DNA of 64,000 nt. Source: Paenibacillus dendrobii. Lineage in GTDB: Bacteria; Bacillota; Bacilli; Paenibacillales; Paenibacillaceae. The position numbers were made by a program, and so were the translations under genes. The first letter of the stretch is position 1. Each line of letters starts with the position of its first letter. Location: contig NZ_WUBI01000004.1 in assembly GCF_009807035.1 (NCBI RefSeq), positions 310,001 through 374,000 on the forward strand, read 5' to 3'. Below are positions 42,846 through 52,061 of the stretch, piece after piece. The notes beneath the pieces were generated by a model that saw only the letters and a program-made list of their open reading frames with translations, made no database searches and had not been told where the DNA came from.

Positions 42846-43886
42846 ATGTACCGAGTTCTTATTGTCGATGATGAGCCCATGATTCTGAAAGGATTAACGG
42901 TATTTTTGCAGCAGTCCGGTATCGGCACCGCTTCCATCCGTTCGGCTTCGAACGGAGAGGAAGCGCTCGCGGCGATCAGGGAAGAGCTTCCCGATTTTGT
43001 ATTTACGGATATCCGGATGCCAATCATGGATGGCCTGGCGCTATGCGCGCGCATTGCGGAGATGGATCAGCAGATCCAGACTGTGGTGGTGTCCGGCTAC
43101 GATGATTTTACGTACGCGCAGACCTGCATCAGCTATGGGGTGAGGGAGTATCTGCTCAAGCCGATCAGCAAGCGCGACCTGCAGGATACGCTCCGCAAGC
43201 TGATCCAGAGGGCAGAGGCGGCGAAGCCCGCCTCCTCATATCTCTCCGTGGCCAAGATGGATGAATGGCTGGAGGACATGGAGCAGGCGGTGTATTACAT
43301 GAACCGGGAGCATGCGCAGGAACAACTGCGGATCTGGGAACGGGAAATTGCCGACTTCCATCTGCAGGATGCGCAGAAATCGGAGATGCTGGTCGAGCTT
43401 CATGTCCTGCTTATGAAAAAGCTGAAGGCACGGGACGTGAACATCGAACTGCGTCCGCTGCCCGGCCTGGAGCGGGAGCTTCCGTTCCATACGGCCTACG
43501 GACAGTTTGCAGGTAGCATTCTTGAAACGATGGAGAACCTGTACCGCCGCCGCAAGGGCAAGCTCAAGGACCCGATCGAGGAAGTGAAAATGTACATCGA
43601 GCAGAATCTAGGCAGCGAGGTATCGCTGGAAGAGGCGGCGGAGCTGCTCGGGCTGCATCCGAATTATTTTAGCGTCATGTTCAAGCAGATGACGGGTGAG
43701 ACCTTCATCCAATACCGCACGAAGCGGCGCATGGAGCATGCCAAGCGCATGCTGGGCGAAGAGCGCTACCGGATTACCGATATTTCTTATGCGGTTGGAT
43801 ATGCCGATCACTCCAACTTCACGAAAACGTTCAAAAAATACGAGGGCATATCGCCCTCTGAGTACCGGCAGAAGCTGGGAATCTGA
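42846..43886 (+). CDS. YesN-type response regulator (AraC output domain)
   Basis: A 346-residue response regulator. The receiver covers residues 1-120 with phospho-Asp 55 (FVFTDIRMP) and Lys in YLLKPIS. A middle helical linker follows. A double helix-turn-helix of AraC type occupies about 245-346 (SLEEAAELLGLHPNYFSVMFKQ and YRITDISYAVGYADHSNFTKTF). AAAGGAGCTGC precedes ATG 42846. The stop shares a base with the start of the YesM-type kinase. The pair probably senses the oligosaccharide or its binding protein and activates this locus. Confidence 0.92.
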   Translation: MYRVLIVDDEPMILKGLTVFLQQSGIGTASIRSASNGEEALAAIREELPDFVFTDIRMPIMDGLALCARIAEMDQQIQTVVVSGYDDFTYAQTCISYGVREYLLKPISKRDLQDTLRKLIQRAEAAKPASSYLSVAKMDEWLEDMEQAVYYMNREHAQEQLRIWEREIADFHLQDAQKSEMLVELHVLLMKKLKARDVNIELRPLPGLERELPFHTAYGQFAGSILETMENLYRRRKGKLKDPIEEVKMYIEQNLGSEVSLEEAAELLGLHPNYFSVMFKQMTGETFIQYRTKRRMEHAKRMLGEERYRITDISYAVGYADHSNFTKTFKKYEGISPSEYRQKLGI

Positions 43887-45745
43887 TGCTCCGCATCTTC
43901 CGCAGAAGCATTTCGCACCGCATTTTCGGCTATTTCATGATTCTGATCGTAATTTCGCTTTCGGTGGTCGGCACCATTACCTATTTCCAGTCCTCCAAGC
44001 TGCTTGACCGGCAGCTGGAGCGTTATTTATCCCAGATGATTACCCACGCGGCCTATCATACGGATCTGTACCTGCAAACCTTCGACAACGCGAGCAAAAT
44101 CATTTTGTCCAACGGGGATGTTCTGAAATTCGTGGAGATGGACCCGGATAACGGCTACCAGTATTATGAGCTGTCCAAAAAAATACAAAGCCAGGTGTTC
44201 GACTCGGCTTTTATTATCTATCCGCAGATCGAGCTCATCTATATCATCAATGAGGACGGGAAGGCGATCACGACCAAAGACATCATCCAGGACGAGGTCA
44301 AGGACTATAAATCGTATTATCAGCTGATCGAAAAAAACCTTCCGGAAAACGGTCTTGGCGCACTCATCAACTCCGCATCCATCGCTCCCGAGGACGATCA
44401 GTACATCACATTCGTCCGCCGGGTGCGCGGGATCGTCTCGCATCAGCCGCGAGGCATCCTCGGCATGAAGCTGAACACGCGCGAAATATCCAAGCTGTGG
44501 GGACAAATGGATCTCGGGGAAAAGGGATATTCGTTCATTATCGATTCCAAGGGGAATTTCGTGGATAAGCCGGGCCACGTTGCGGCAAGCGAATACATGG
44601 ATGACGAGGTGAAGCGGAAGCTGCTCGCCGGGGACGGCGGTACCTTTACGGCCCGCGTGGGCGGAGAGAAGCGGATGTATGTGTCCGAAACCCTGCATGC
44701 AGCCGATTGGCGCATGGTGATCTCGGTACCGGTCAGCGAGCTGCGCAAGCCGATTATGAATATACGGTATACGACGGTCATCGCGGGCGCAGTGACGCTG
44801 CTGGTGGCATTATGGATCGCCGGACGTTTCGGCAAATCACTGGTACAGCCGCTGAAGAAGCTCGTGCGCAGTATGCGTCAGATGGAAAAAGGCGAATGGC
44901 AGCTGATCGAAACGGATCACAGGCAGGACGAATTCGGTTATTTGATCCTGAATTACAACAAAATGCTGACCCGGTTGTCCGAAATGATCGAGCGGGTCTA
45001 TGAAGCGGAGCTGAAGTCGCAGAAAACGGAGCTGAATTTGCAGCGGATTGAGCTGGAGCAGCACAAAGCGGAGTTCCAGGCGCTTCAGCTGCAGATCAAT
45101 CCCCATTTTCTGTATAACACGCTGGAGACGATCAAATGCTACGCGGTCGTGCAGGATTCCGAGGAGATCATGGACATGGTCGAAGCGATGGCCGCTATGC
45201 TGCGCTACGCCATCCAGACGAGCCTGACCGAAATCACGGTCGTCAATGAGCTTAAGCATGTCCTGAACTACATGACGATCCTGCGATACCGTACGCAGCG
45301 GCAGTTCGAGCTGGACGTCGATATTCCATCCGAGCTGCTGCTTCACAAAATGGTCCGGCTGACGCTGCAGCCGCTCATCGAGAATATGTTTCAGCATGCG
45401 TTTCCGAACGGCATTCAAGATCATCACCGGATCCGTATCCTTGCGTTTGTGGAAGGAGAACAATTCCATCTTGCCGTGGAGGACAACGGCGTCGGCATGA
45501 CGGAGGAGAAGCTGCATGGGGTGCAGGAGAAGCTGCGCCTCAACCGGTTGGCCGAATCGGACTCCCACTCGCTGTACCATAAGGGCGGGCTTGGGCTGAT
45601 GAATGTGCACCGCCGCATCCAAATGGTGTATGGCGATTCGTACGGGCTGTCCATCGACAGCAAAATGGATGAAGGGACGAAGATTACGATGTCGCTGCCG
45701 CTCGACGGCAGCATCACTTGCATATATGAGGAGAGAGTAGGATGA
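43886..45745 (+). CDS. YesM-type sensor histidine kinase
   Basis: A membrane kinase of 619 residues. Segment 1 lies at about 14-36, a large extracytoplasmic dCache-like sensor at about 40-285, segment 2 at about 290-312, then HAMP (about 312-365), a coiled linker rich in Glu, Leu and Gln, and the His-kinase motif INPHFLYNTLETIK (about 407-420). The ATPase domain is at about 490-610 (LIENMFQHAF; EDNGVGMTEEKL; KGGLGLMNVHRRI). It phosphorylates the upstream regulator. Its stop overlaps the dehydrogenase ATG by 4 bases, showing one operon. Confidence 0.92.
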   Translation: MLRIFRRSISHRIFGYFMILIVISLSVVGTITYFQSSKLLDRQLERYLSQMITHAAYHTDLYLQTFDNASKIILSNGDVLKFVEMDPDNGYQYYELSKKIQSQVFDSAFIIYPQIELIYIINEDGKAITTKDIIQDEVKDYKSYYQLIEKNLPENGLGALINSASIAPEDDQYITFVRRVRGIVSHQPRGILGMKLNTREISKLWGQMDLGEKGYSFIIDSKGNFVDKPGHVAASEYMDDEVKRKLLAGDGGTFTARVGGEKRMYVSETLHAADWRMVISVPVSELRKPIMNIRYTTVIAGAVTLLVALWIAGRFGKSLVQPLKKLVRSMRQMEKGEWQLIETDHRQDEFGYLILNYNKMLTRLSEMIERVYEAELKSQKTELNLQRIELEQHKAEFQALQLQINPHFLYNTLETIKCYAVVQDSEEIMDMVEAMAAMLRYAIQTSLTEITVVNELKHVLNYMTILRYRTQRQFELDVDIPSELLLHKMVRLTLQPLIENMFQHAFPNGIQDHHRIRILAFVEGEQFHLAVEDNGVGMTEEKLHGVQEKLRLNRLAESDSHSLYHKGGLGLMNVHRRIQMVYGDSYGLSIDSKMDEGTKITMSLPLDGSITCIYEERVG

Positions 45746-46509
45746 CCATTCAACTGCAGGGAAAAATCGCTTTGGTAACTGGTTCGAGTTCAGGAATCGG
45801 GCGGCAGATCGCGGAGACGCTGGCTGCGTCAGGAGCGGCTGTGGCCTTCCATTATCGGAGTGGAAAAGAAGAAGCGGAGGCGGCGGCTGCGAGCATCGTG
45901 CAGGCCGGGGGCAAAGCTGCCGCTTTCTACGCCGACGTGACGAAGCTTGAGGAGATGGATCTGATGGTGGAAGCCGTAAAGGCAGAGCTCGGTGGCACGG
46001 TCGATATCCTTGTCAACAATGCGGGCGATCTGATCCGCAGGGTGCGAAACGCCGAGATGACCGAGGAGCATTACAACCAGGTCATGGACGTCAATTTGAA
46101 ATCCTGCGTGTTCTTGAGCAAGCTGGTGCTTCCCGGCATGACCGCGAAAGGGGCCGGAAAAATCATCAATCTGACCTCGGTGGCGGCCCATGACGGAGGC
46201 GGACCAGGCGCGTCCATTTATGCGGCGAGCAAGGCAGCCGTCATCGCGTACACCAAGGGCCTGGCCAAAGAAGCCGCTCCCCTCGGCATCAACGCAAATT
46301 GCATCTCGCCGGGATTCATCGGCCAAACCGCTTTTCATGCCACGCACACCTCCGATGACGGGCGGAAGGCCACGGTCGCCAAAATTCCGCTCGGCCGCGA
46401 AGGAACGCCGCAGGATGTCGCGGACACGGCTTTGTTCCTGTCTTCTTCCTTGTCGGACTACCTGACGGGAGAGACGATCGAAATCAATGGCGGAATGTTC
46501 ATGCGCTAA
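45742..46509 (+). CDS. Short-chain dehydrogenase, probable uronate-derivative reductase
   Basis: A classical SDR oxidoreductase of 255 residues. The cofactor motif is TGSSSGIG (residues 13-20), with NNAG at about 90 and the catalytic Ser in LTSVAAHDGG (about 142) and YAASK (about 157-161). The C-terminal GETIEINGGMFMR is typical. The coupling to the kinase (ATGA overlap), and the lyase and KdgF-like genes that follow, suggest it reduces a 5-keto or DEH-type product of unsaturated uronates; this is inference, as sequence alone would also allow glucose or 3-oxoacyl substrates. Confidence 0.85.
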   Translation: MTIQLQGKIALVTGSSSGIGRQIAETLAASGAAVAFHYRSGKEEAEAAAASIVQAGGKAAAFYADVTKLEEMDLMVEAVKAELGGTVDILVNNAGDLIRRVRNAEMTEEHYNQVMDVNLKSCVFLSKLVLPGMTAKGAGKIINLTSVAAHDGGGPGASIYAASKAAVIAYTKGLAKEAAPLGINANCISPGFIGQTAFHATHTSDDGRKATVAKIPLGREGTPQDVADTALFLSSSLSDYLTGETIEINGGMFMR

Positions 46510-46545
46510 TCTAAACCCTAAACCAAGGATGGAGGCATGCTAGAC

Positions 46546-48861
46546 ATGGGCACCACGAATGCGCTGTACCAGCCATTAAGCGGAGATTTGACGGTTCAGT
46601 ACCTGCCCTGCGAGGAAGTCCGGATTAGCGAGAATCCGCCGCGGTTCACCTGGATTCCCGCGAAGCTCGAGGACGACAGCTATATGCTCGAAATCTCGTC
46701 TTCGCCGGAATTTGCACCGGAGAACACGAGAACGTACGGACCGGTTCCTTATAATTTTTTCACGCCTGACGATGCGCTGCTGCCGGGCAGCCACTACTGG
46801 CATTATGCGTTAATAGAAGGCTCGGGAAAGGAGGCGTCGCAGTCCGAGTGGAGCCTCACGCGGAAATTCGAGGTTCCCGAAGGACTGCCGGAAACGCCGC
46901 TTCCTCCACGTGCCGGCCGGTACGACGGGGTGAGCGGGAGTCATCCGCGGTTGTGGCTGCAAAAGAGCGGAATTGAAGCGTTCCGGGAGCGGCTGCAGCA
47001 GGATGCGGATGGAGCGGGCTGGACCGAATTCTATGAGAAATCGGTTCTGCCGTGGCTGAGTCGGGAATTGGTCGCCGAACCGGCTCCGTATCCTAACCAT
47101 CAACGGACGGCTCCGCTTTGGCGGCAAAGCTATCTGGACTGCCAGGAAGTGCTGTACGCGATCCGGCATTTGAGCATCGCCGCGGTGGTCCTGCAGGATG
47201 AAGCTTTGGCGGACCGGGCGAAACAGTGGCTGCTGCATGCAGCTTCCTGGGATCCGCTGGGCCCGACGAATCGGGACTACAACGACGAGGCTGCTTTCCG
47301 GATCGCCGGGGCGCTCGCATGGGGATATGACTGGCTGCATGATGCGCTAACGGTCGACGAGCGGGAGCTTGTCCGCGGGCTGCTGCTGCAGCGGACGCGT
47401 CAGGTCGCATTCCACGTCATTGAGCGTTCCAAGATCCATCAGGTGCCTTATGACAGCCATGCGGTCCGCTCGCTGTCCTCCGTGCTGGTTCCGTGTTGTA
47501 TCGCTTTGTTCGATGAAGAGCCGGAAGCCAGGGAATGGCTGGATTATACGGTGGAGTATTATTACACGCTTTTCTCCCCTTGGGGAGGCGAGGACGGCGG
47601 CTGGGCGGAAGGGCCGCATTACTGGACGACAGGGATGGGGTATCTGACCGAGGCGCTGGACCTATTGAAAAACTTTGCAGGGCTCGATGTGTTCCGGCGG
47701 CCGTTCTTCCAGCATACCGGGGACTTCCCGCTATATTGCTACAGCCCGACCACGTCCACCCGAACCTCCTTCGGCGATAACTCAACCCTTGGCGACGATA
47801 TTATCAAGAAGGTGGGCTATAATATCCGCCAGTATGCCGGGGTGACGGGCAACGGCTGGTACCAGTGGTATTACGAGCAGCTGAAGGACCGGAATCCGGA
47901 GGCGGACGCTGCCTTTTACAATTATGGCTGGTGGGATTTCAATTTCGACGAGATGCTGTACCGCTCTAATTATCCCGTCATTCCGGCGGTGGAGCCGGCG
48001 GACATCGAGCCGGTCAAGTGGTTCCGCGACGTCGGCTGGGTGGCGATGCACCACCGGATGCATGACAAGGCGGAGCAGATCTCGCTTGTGACCAAGAGCA
48101 GCCGATACGGATCGGTCAGCCACAGCCACGGCGACCAGGGAGCGTTCATGCTGCATGCGTTCGGTGAACCGCTTGCCATCGAAAGCGGCTATTATATCGC
48201 ATTCAACAGTTCCATGCATCTGAACTGGCGCAGGCAGACGCGTTCGAAAAACGCGATTCTGATCGATGACCAGGGCCAGTTCGCGGACCTCAACAAAGCG
48301 CTGAATATCGCAGCTAAGGGCGAAGTCGAAGACGCTTGTCACACCAAGGATTATTCCTATGTGCGGATGAACCCGACACAGGCCTATCTCGAGCATGTTC
48401 CTTATTTGAAGCAGTATAAACGGGAGATCTACTTTGTGCAGAATGCGTATTTCGTCATCATCGATTCCGTCGACCTGGAGCAGCCCGGCCGCATCCAGTG
48501 GTTGTTCCACTCGCTCCATGAGATGGAGCTGAAAGGTCAATCCTTCCATGTTCACGGGCAGCATGCGGACATGGAGGGCCGGTTCATATTGAGCACGGCC
48601 GGAGAGCTCCTGTTGACGCAAACGGATGAGTTTGCCGGCGTCGACCCAGCGGAGATCGAAGGGCTCGCAAAGCATTGGCATCTGAATGCCGAAACGCCGC
48701 CTGCCGCTTCGCACCGGATCGCGACGCTGCTCGTGCCGAAGCGGCACACCGAGCGCGGCAAATACGTTTCCTATTTTATGGATGATCAAGGCTTCAGTTA
48801 TAATCTATACTTAACGGATAACGGCCGGACGCAGAAAATCGAAATCGCTAAGGCATTTTAA
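46546..48861 (+). CDS. Heparinase II/III-fold polysaccharide lyase with DUF4962-type N-terminus
   Basis: A 771-residue protein without signal peptide, so cytoplasmic. The first about 130 residues form a Fn3-like strand domain (RFTWIPAKLEDD..., DUF4962 style). The middle helical toroid carries YDSHAVRSLSSVLVP (about 303-317) and EDGGWAEGPHYWTTGMGYLTEAL (about 349-371). The C-terminal beta-sandwich begins near residue 500 with SHSHGDQGAFMLHAFGEPLAIESG (about 523-546), which holds the His residues of heparinase-fold lyases. The layout recalls exo-acting PL15/PL17 alginate-type lyases, but the acidic polymer is not proven. ATG 46546 fits GGAGG 10 bases ahead; ATG 46537 does not. It is followed after 46 bases by a KdgF-like gene. 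Confidence 0.82.
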   Translation: MGTTNALYQPLSGDLTVQYLPCEEVRISENPPRFTWIPAKLEDDSYMLEISSSPEFAPENTRTYGPVPYNFFTPDDALLPGSHYWHYALIEGSGKEASQSEWSLTRKFEVPEGLPETPLPPRAGRYDGVSGSHPRLWLQKSGIEAFRERLQQDADGAGWTEFYEKSVLPWLSRELVAEPAPYPNHQRTAPLWRQSYLDCQEVLYAIRHLSIAAVVLQDEALADRAKQWLLHAASWDPLGPTNRDYNDEAAFRIAGALAWGYDWLHDALTVDERELVRGLLLQRTRQVAFHVIERSKIHQVPYDSHAVRSLSSVLVPCCIALFDEEPEAREWLDYTVEYYYTLFSPWGGEDGGWAEGPHYWTTGMGYLTEALDLLKNFAGLDVFRRPFFQHTGDFPLYCYSPTTSTRTSFGDNSTLGDDIIKKVGYNIRQYAGVTGNGWYQWYYEQLKDRNPEADAAFYNYGWWDFNFDEMLYRSNYPVIPAVEPADIEPVKWFRDVGWVAMHHRMHDKAEQISLVTKSSRYGSVSHSHGDQGAFMLHAFGEPLAIESGYYIAFNSSMHLNWRRQTRSKNAILIDDQGQFADLNKALNIAAKGEVEDACHTKDYSYVRMNPTQAYLEHVPYLKQYKREIYFVQNAYFVIIDSVDLEQPGRIQWLFHSLHEMELKGQSFHVHGQHADMEGRFILSTAGELLLTQTDEFAGVDPAEIEGLAKHWHLNAETPPAASHRIATLLVPKRHTERGKYVSYFMDDQGFSYNLYLTDNGRTQKIEIAKAF

Positions 48862-48907
48862 GTCCAGCCGGTCGCCTGGCTTAGCCTGCATAGAGGAGGA
48901 GATCAGA

Positions 48908-49225
48908 ATGGGCAATATCGGAAAATGGGAAGATGCTGAACCCGGTGTGATTCGCAAAATTATGCCGCCGGGGGCTTCGCTGATGATGATGGAGGTTCAT
49001 TTCGAGGAGGGAGCCGAGGGCTACGAGCACTCGCATCCGCATGAGCAGATGTCCTACTGCCTGAAGGGGCAGGTTGAATTCACCATTGAGGGGGAGAAGA
49101 CCGTTATTTCCGCAGGTGAGACCATCGTCATTCCAGGCGGAGCGAGACATGGAGCCAAGGCGCTTGTACCAAGCGCGCTGCTTGACTGCTTCACACCGCT
49201 GCGCGAGGACTTGATCCGTAGCTAA
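48908..49225 (+). CDS. kdgF: KdgF-like cupin (unsaturated uronate ring opening)
   Basis: A single-domain cupin of 105 residues. Motif 1 is HSHPHEQMSYCLKGQVEF (residues 38-55), with His 38, His 40 and His 42 and Gln/Glu as metal ligands, and motif 2 is VIPGGARHGAKAL (about 76-88) with the fourth His. This is the KdgF pattern: KdgF speeds ring opening of 4,5-unsaturated uronates made by pectate and alginate lyases. Its place directly behind the lyase and the SDR strongly supports that role. The ribosome site GAGGAGGAGATC precedes ATG 48908. A strong terminator ends the operon. Confidence 0.8.
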   Translation: MGNIGKWEDAEPGVIRKIMPPGASLMMMEVHFEEGAEGYEHSHPHEQMSYCLKGQVEFTIEGEKTVISAGETIVIPGGARHGAKALVPSALLDCFTPLREDLIRS

Positions 49226-49237
49226 ACATACGTAAGG

Positions 49238-49264
49238 AAGGAGTCCCGGGAGGGACTCCTTTTT
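49238..49264 (+). terminator. Terminator of the carbohydrate locus
   Basis: AAGGAGTCCC pairs perfectly with GGGACTCCTT and is followed by T. It is 12 bases after the KdgF-like stop. Confidence 0.85.
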
Positions 49265-49482
49265 AAGATGTCAAAACGTATTAACTCCGAAGAGGCGCAT
49301 CCTGGTATCGCAAGAAATGATTCTAATAATGGCCTTTTTTCAGGGAAATGACGTCGATGGACGTTTTTTTATTTTCTTTGAATGTATATATGAAAATACT
49401 GCCGTGCTAGAAATTATGTTAGTATTTGGAAAGAGGAATATTACTACAAATACATAGGCAGTGCCCAAGGGAGAGATGCGAA

Positions 49483-50283
49483 TTGATAGAAACAGCGGGA
49501 AATTCTAAGGAACGCGTAATATCTATCCGCAATTTGAGAATGAGTTATGGAATCAAGCCAATTTTGCAGGGCATCGATTTGGATGTGTATGAGGGCCAAA
49601 TTATTGGATATATCGGTCCGAACGGCGCCGGCAAAAGCACGACGGTCAAGATTATGCTCGGTCTCGTGGATGGCTACCAAGGAGAAGTGAGTATTTTTGG
49701 CAGGGACATCGCAGATGGGAATATTGAATACAAGCGGCGCATCGGTTATGTGCCTGAAGTGGCGGAGCTGTACGACAGTCTGACCGCACAGGAGTATCTG
49801 GGGTTCGTAGGCGAGTTGTATGGGCTTACCCAGCGGCAGGCGAACCATAAGGCGAGACGGCTGATGGGGAAATTCGGCATGGAAGAGGTCTATTTCGACC
49901 GGATTTCGTCATTCAGCAAAGGCATGCGGCAGAAGGTGCTGCTCATCTCCAGCCTGCTGCATAATCCGGACATTCTGTTCCTGGACGAGCCGCTCAGCGG
50001 CCTGGATGCCAACAGCGTCATGATCGTGAAGGAAATCCTGGCGGAGCTTGCGGCCGCGGGCAAAACGATCTTTTACTCATCGCATATCATGGACGTCGTG
50101 GAGAAGATCAGCAGCCGCATTCTGTTGTTGAACGGCGGGCAGATCGTCGCCGACGGCAGCTTCGAGGAGCTGCGCGAGCAGTCGCATGAGCGTTCTCTGG
50201 AGCAAATATTTAATGACCTGACGGGATTCCATGAATATAGGGACGTAGCGGCGTCGTTCGTGTCGATCGTCCAAGAGGTGTAG
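49483..50283 (+). CDS. ABC transporter ATP-binding protein (EcsA-like)
   Basis: A 266-residue ABC ATPase. It has Walker A GPNGAGKST (about residues 43-51), a signature SFSKGMRQKVLLISSL (about 143-158), Walker B ILFLDEPLSGLD (about 164-175) and the switch His in FYSSHIMDVVEK. The start is a TTG at 49483 because AAGGGAGAG lies 8 bases before it; the in-frame start at 49426 has no site. The next gene encodes the membrane partner 3 bases later. The type is that of exporters with a separate large permease, and the substrate is unknown. Confidence 0.85.
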   Translation: MIETAGNSKERVISIRNLRMSYGIKPILQGIDLDVYEGQIIGYIGPNGAGKSTTVKIMLGLVDGYQGEVSIFGRDIADGNIEYKRRIGYVPEVAELYDSLTAQEYLGFVGELYGLTQRQANHKARRLMGKFGMEEVYFDRISSFSKGMRQKVLLISSLLHNPDILFLDEPLSGLDANSVMIVKEILAELAAAGKTIFYSSHIMDVVEKISSRILLLNGGQIVADGSFEELREQSHERSLEQIFNDLTGFHEYRDVAASFVSIVQEV

Positions 50284-50286
50284 CCT

Positions 50287-51939
50287 ATGGATACGATGAA
50301 ATGGCTTAAGATCCTCGACCCGCTGCGCGGCGTGTTCGAAAAGTCCGGCGTCGATTATGTCATGATGCGCAAAATTTTGGAGATCAAGCTGCTGATGGAC
50401 GGGCGTCGCGCGCCTACGATCATTCAGAAGTCCAAAAACGCCGATCCCGCCACGCAGTCCAACCAGTTCATCAAATCATTATGGATTTATGTGGTTCTCA
50501 GCATTGTGTTGGTGCCATTCGTTGCCATGAAGATGAACTTCATGTTTCAGATGAGCCTGGTGTTCGGCATTTTGATGTTCATGGTTACCACTTCGATGAT
50601 TTCCGACTTTTCCTCGGTGATGCTGGATGTGCGCGACCGCAACATTCTATTTTCCAAGCCGGTTCAGCGCAAAACGATCAATATGGCGAAGATGCTGCAT
50701 GTGATGATTTACCTGCTGCTGTTGACCGGATCATTGACCGTCATTCCGCTTGTGGTCGGACTGTTCAGGCAGGGTATCCTATTTTTCCTGCTGTTCCTTC
50801 TTGAAATCATTCTGATGGATATTTTTATCGTCGTGTTGACCGCGGCGCTGTACTGGCTGGTCCTGCGATTCTTCGACGGAGAGAAGCTGAAGGACATCAT
50901 CAATTACGTCCAGATCGGACTCACCATCGCAATGACTGTCGGCTACCAATTTATCTCCCGGTTATTTAATCTGATGGATTTGAAGGTCACATTTTCGGCA
51001 AAATGGTGGGAGATTTTCATTTTCCCGACCTGGTTCGCTTCACCGTTCGAGTGGCTGCTGGGCAGCAGCCGGGAAGTGTTTATCGTCATCTTTTCGGTTC
51101 TATCCATTATTGGACCGCTGGCGGCCATATGGATCTATACCCTGCTGATGCCTTCCTTCGAACGGAATTTGCAAAAGCTTGCCAGCCATCAGGCTCGAGG
51201 TAAAACGAATCGGATTCGGCTCGGAGAAAGGTTCGGGAGGCTTTTGTGCCGGGGATCGGTGGAGAGAATTTTTTTCCGGTTTGCCTGGGATATGATGGGG
51301 CGGGAGCGCGATTTTAAGCTGAAGGTTTATCCGCAGCTGGGTTTCTCGATGATCTTTCCGTTTATTTTTATGTTTAACATGCTGCGCTTGGAAGGCGGAT
51401 TTGCTGCGATGAGAACGGGAAGCGGTTTTTTGTTCTTGTATTTCTGCGCACTGATGATTCCGACCATCATCATGATGCTGAAGTTCTCGGGTAACTACAA
51501 AGGGGCATGGATCTATGGGGCGGCGCCGCTGACGGATACGGCTTCGATTTATAAGGGTACGCTTAAGGCGATGATCATTAGGTTGTTTGCTCCGGTGTTC
51601 GCTATTCAAACTGTTATTTTTATAATTATTTTCGGTGCGAGAATTATTCCGGACGTCATCGTTATTTTGCTGGGCATTTTGCTGTACACCGTTCTCAGCT
51701 TTCTGATTCTCGAAAAAGAGCTTCCGTTCTCGCTGCCCTTTCAGAACACGCAATCCGGCAACGGATTCGTCATTCTGGGGTTGATAGTGTTGCTAGGAGT
51801 ATTCGCGGGTGCCCATTTGGGCTTTAGATTTTTACCATATGGGGAGTACTTGTGGATGCTCATACTTCTGGTCTCCAACTTCATCGCCTGGAAGCTGACT
51901 TTCCGCAAGGTGCCTGCAAGCTCGTTATCCAATGCGTGA
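50287..51939 (+). CDS. Large ABC transporter permease
   Basis: A 550-residue membrane protein with about twelve hydrophobic segments. The region from about residue 60 to 290 forms one cluster and from about 340 to 540 the second, divided by a basic linker (QARGKTNRIRLGERFGRLL). It begins 3 bases after the ATPase stop, so the two form a bicistronic exporter. The first half (SMISDFSSVMLDVRDRNILF) resembles permeases annotated only as 'ABC transporter permease' in Bacillales. There is no resemblance to lantibiotic immunity sequences strong enough to name. Confidence 0.75.
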   Translation: MDTMKWLKILDPLRGVFEKSGVDYVMMRKILEIKLLMDGRRAPTIIQKSKNADPATQSNQFIKSLWIYVVLSIVLVPFVAMKMNFMFQMSLVFGILMFMVTTSMISDFSSVMLDVRDRNILFSKPVQRKTINMAKMLHVMIYLLLLTGSLTVIPLVVGLFRQGILFFLLFLLEIILMDIFIVVLTAALYWLVLRFFDGEKLKDIINYVQIGLTIAMTVGYQFISRLFNLMDLKVTFSAKWWEIFIFPTWFASPFEWLLGSSREVFIVIFSVLSIIGPLAAIWIYTLLMPSFERNLQKLASHQARGKTNRIRLGERFGRLLCRGSVERIFFRFAWDMMGRERDFKLKVYPQLGFSMIFPFIFMFNMLRLEGGFAAMRTGSGFLFLYFCALMIPTIIMMLKFSGNYKGAWIYGAAPLTDTASIYKGTLKAMIIRLFAPVFAIQTVIFIIIFGARIIPDVIVILLGILLYTVLSFLILEKELPFSLPFQNTQSGNGFVILGLIVLLGVFAGAHLGFRFLPYGEYLWMLILLVSNFIAWKLTFRKVPASSLSNA

Positions 51940-52061
51940 AAAATGCGCTATCTCCCGGGCAGGAATATTCTTTGCACTTTACTGCCTATATTTCACACTT
52001 TGATTATGTCCCAAAGAAGTAGTACATTAATAGATGAAATCATAAGGAGGTTTCTGAATTA

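Noticed and set aside
47782..48789. 335-codon open frame on the minus strand
   Set aside because: Antisense shadow of the heparinase-fold lyase gene; its product is of low complexity with no motifs.
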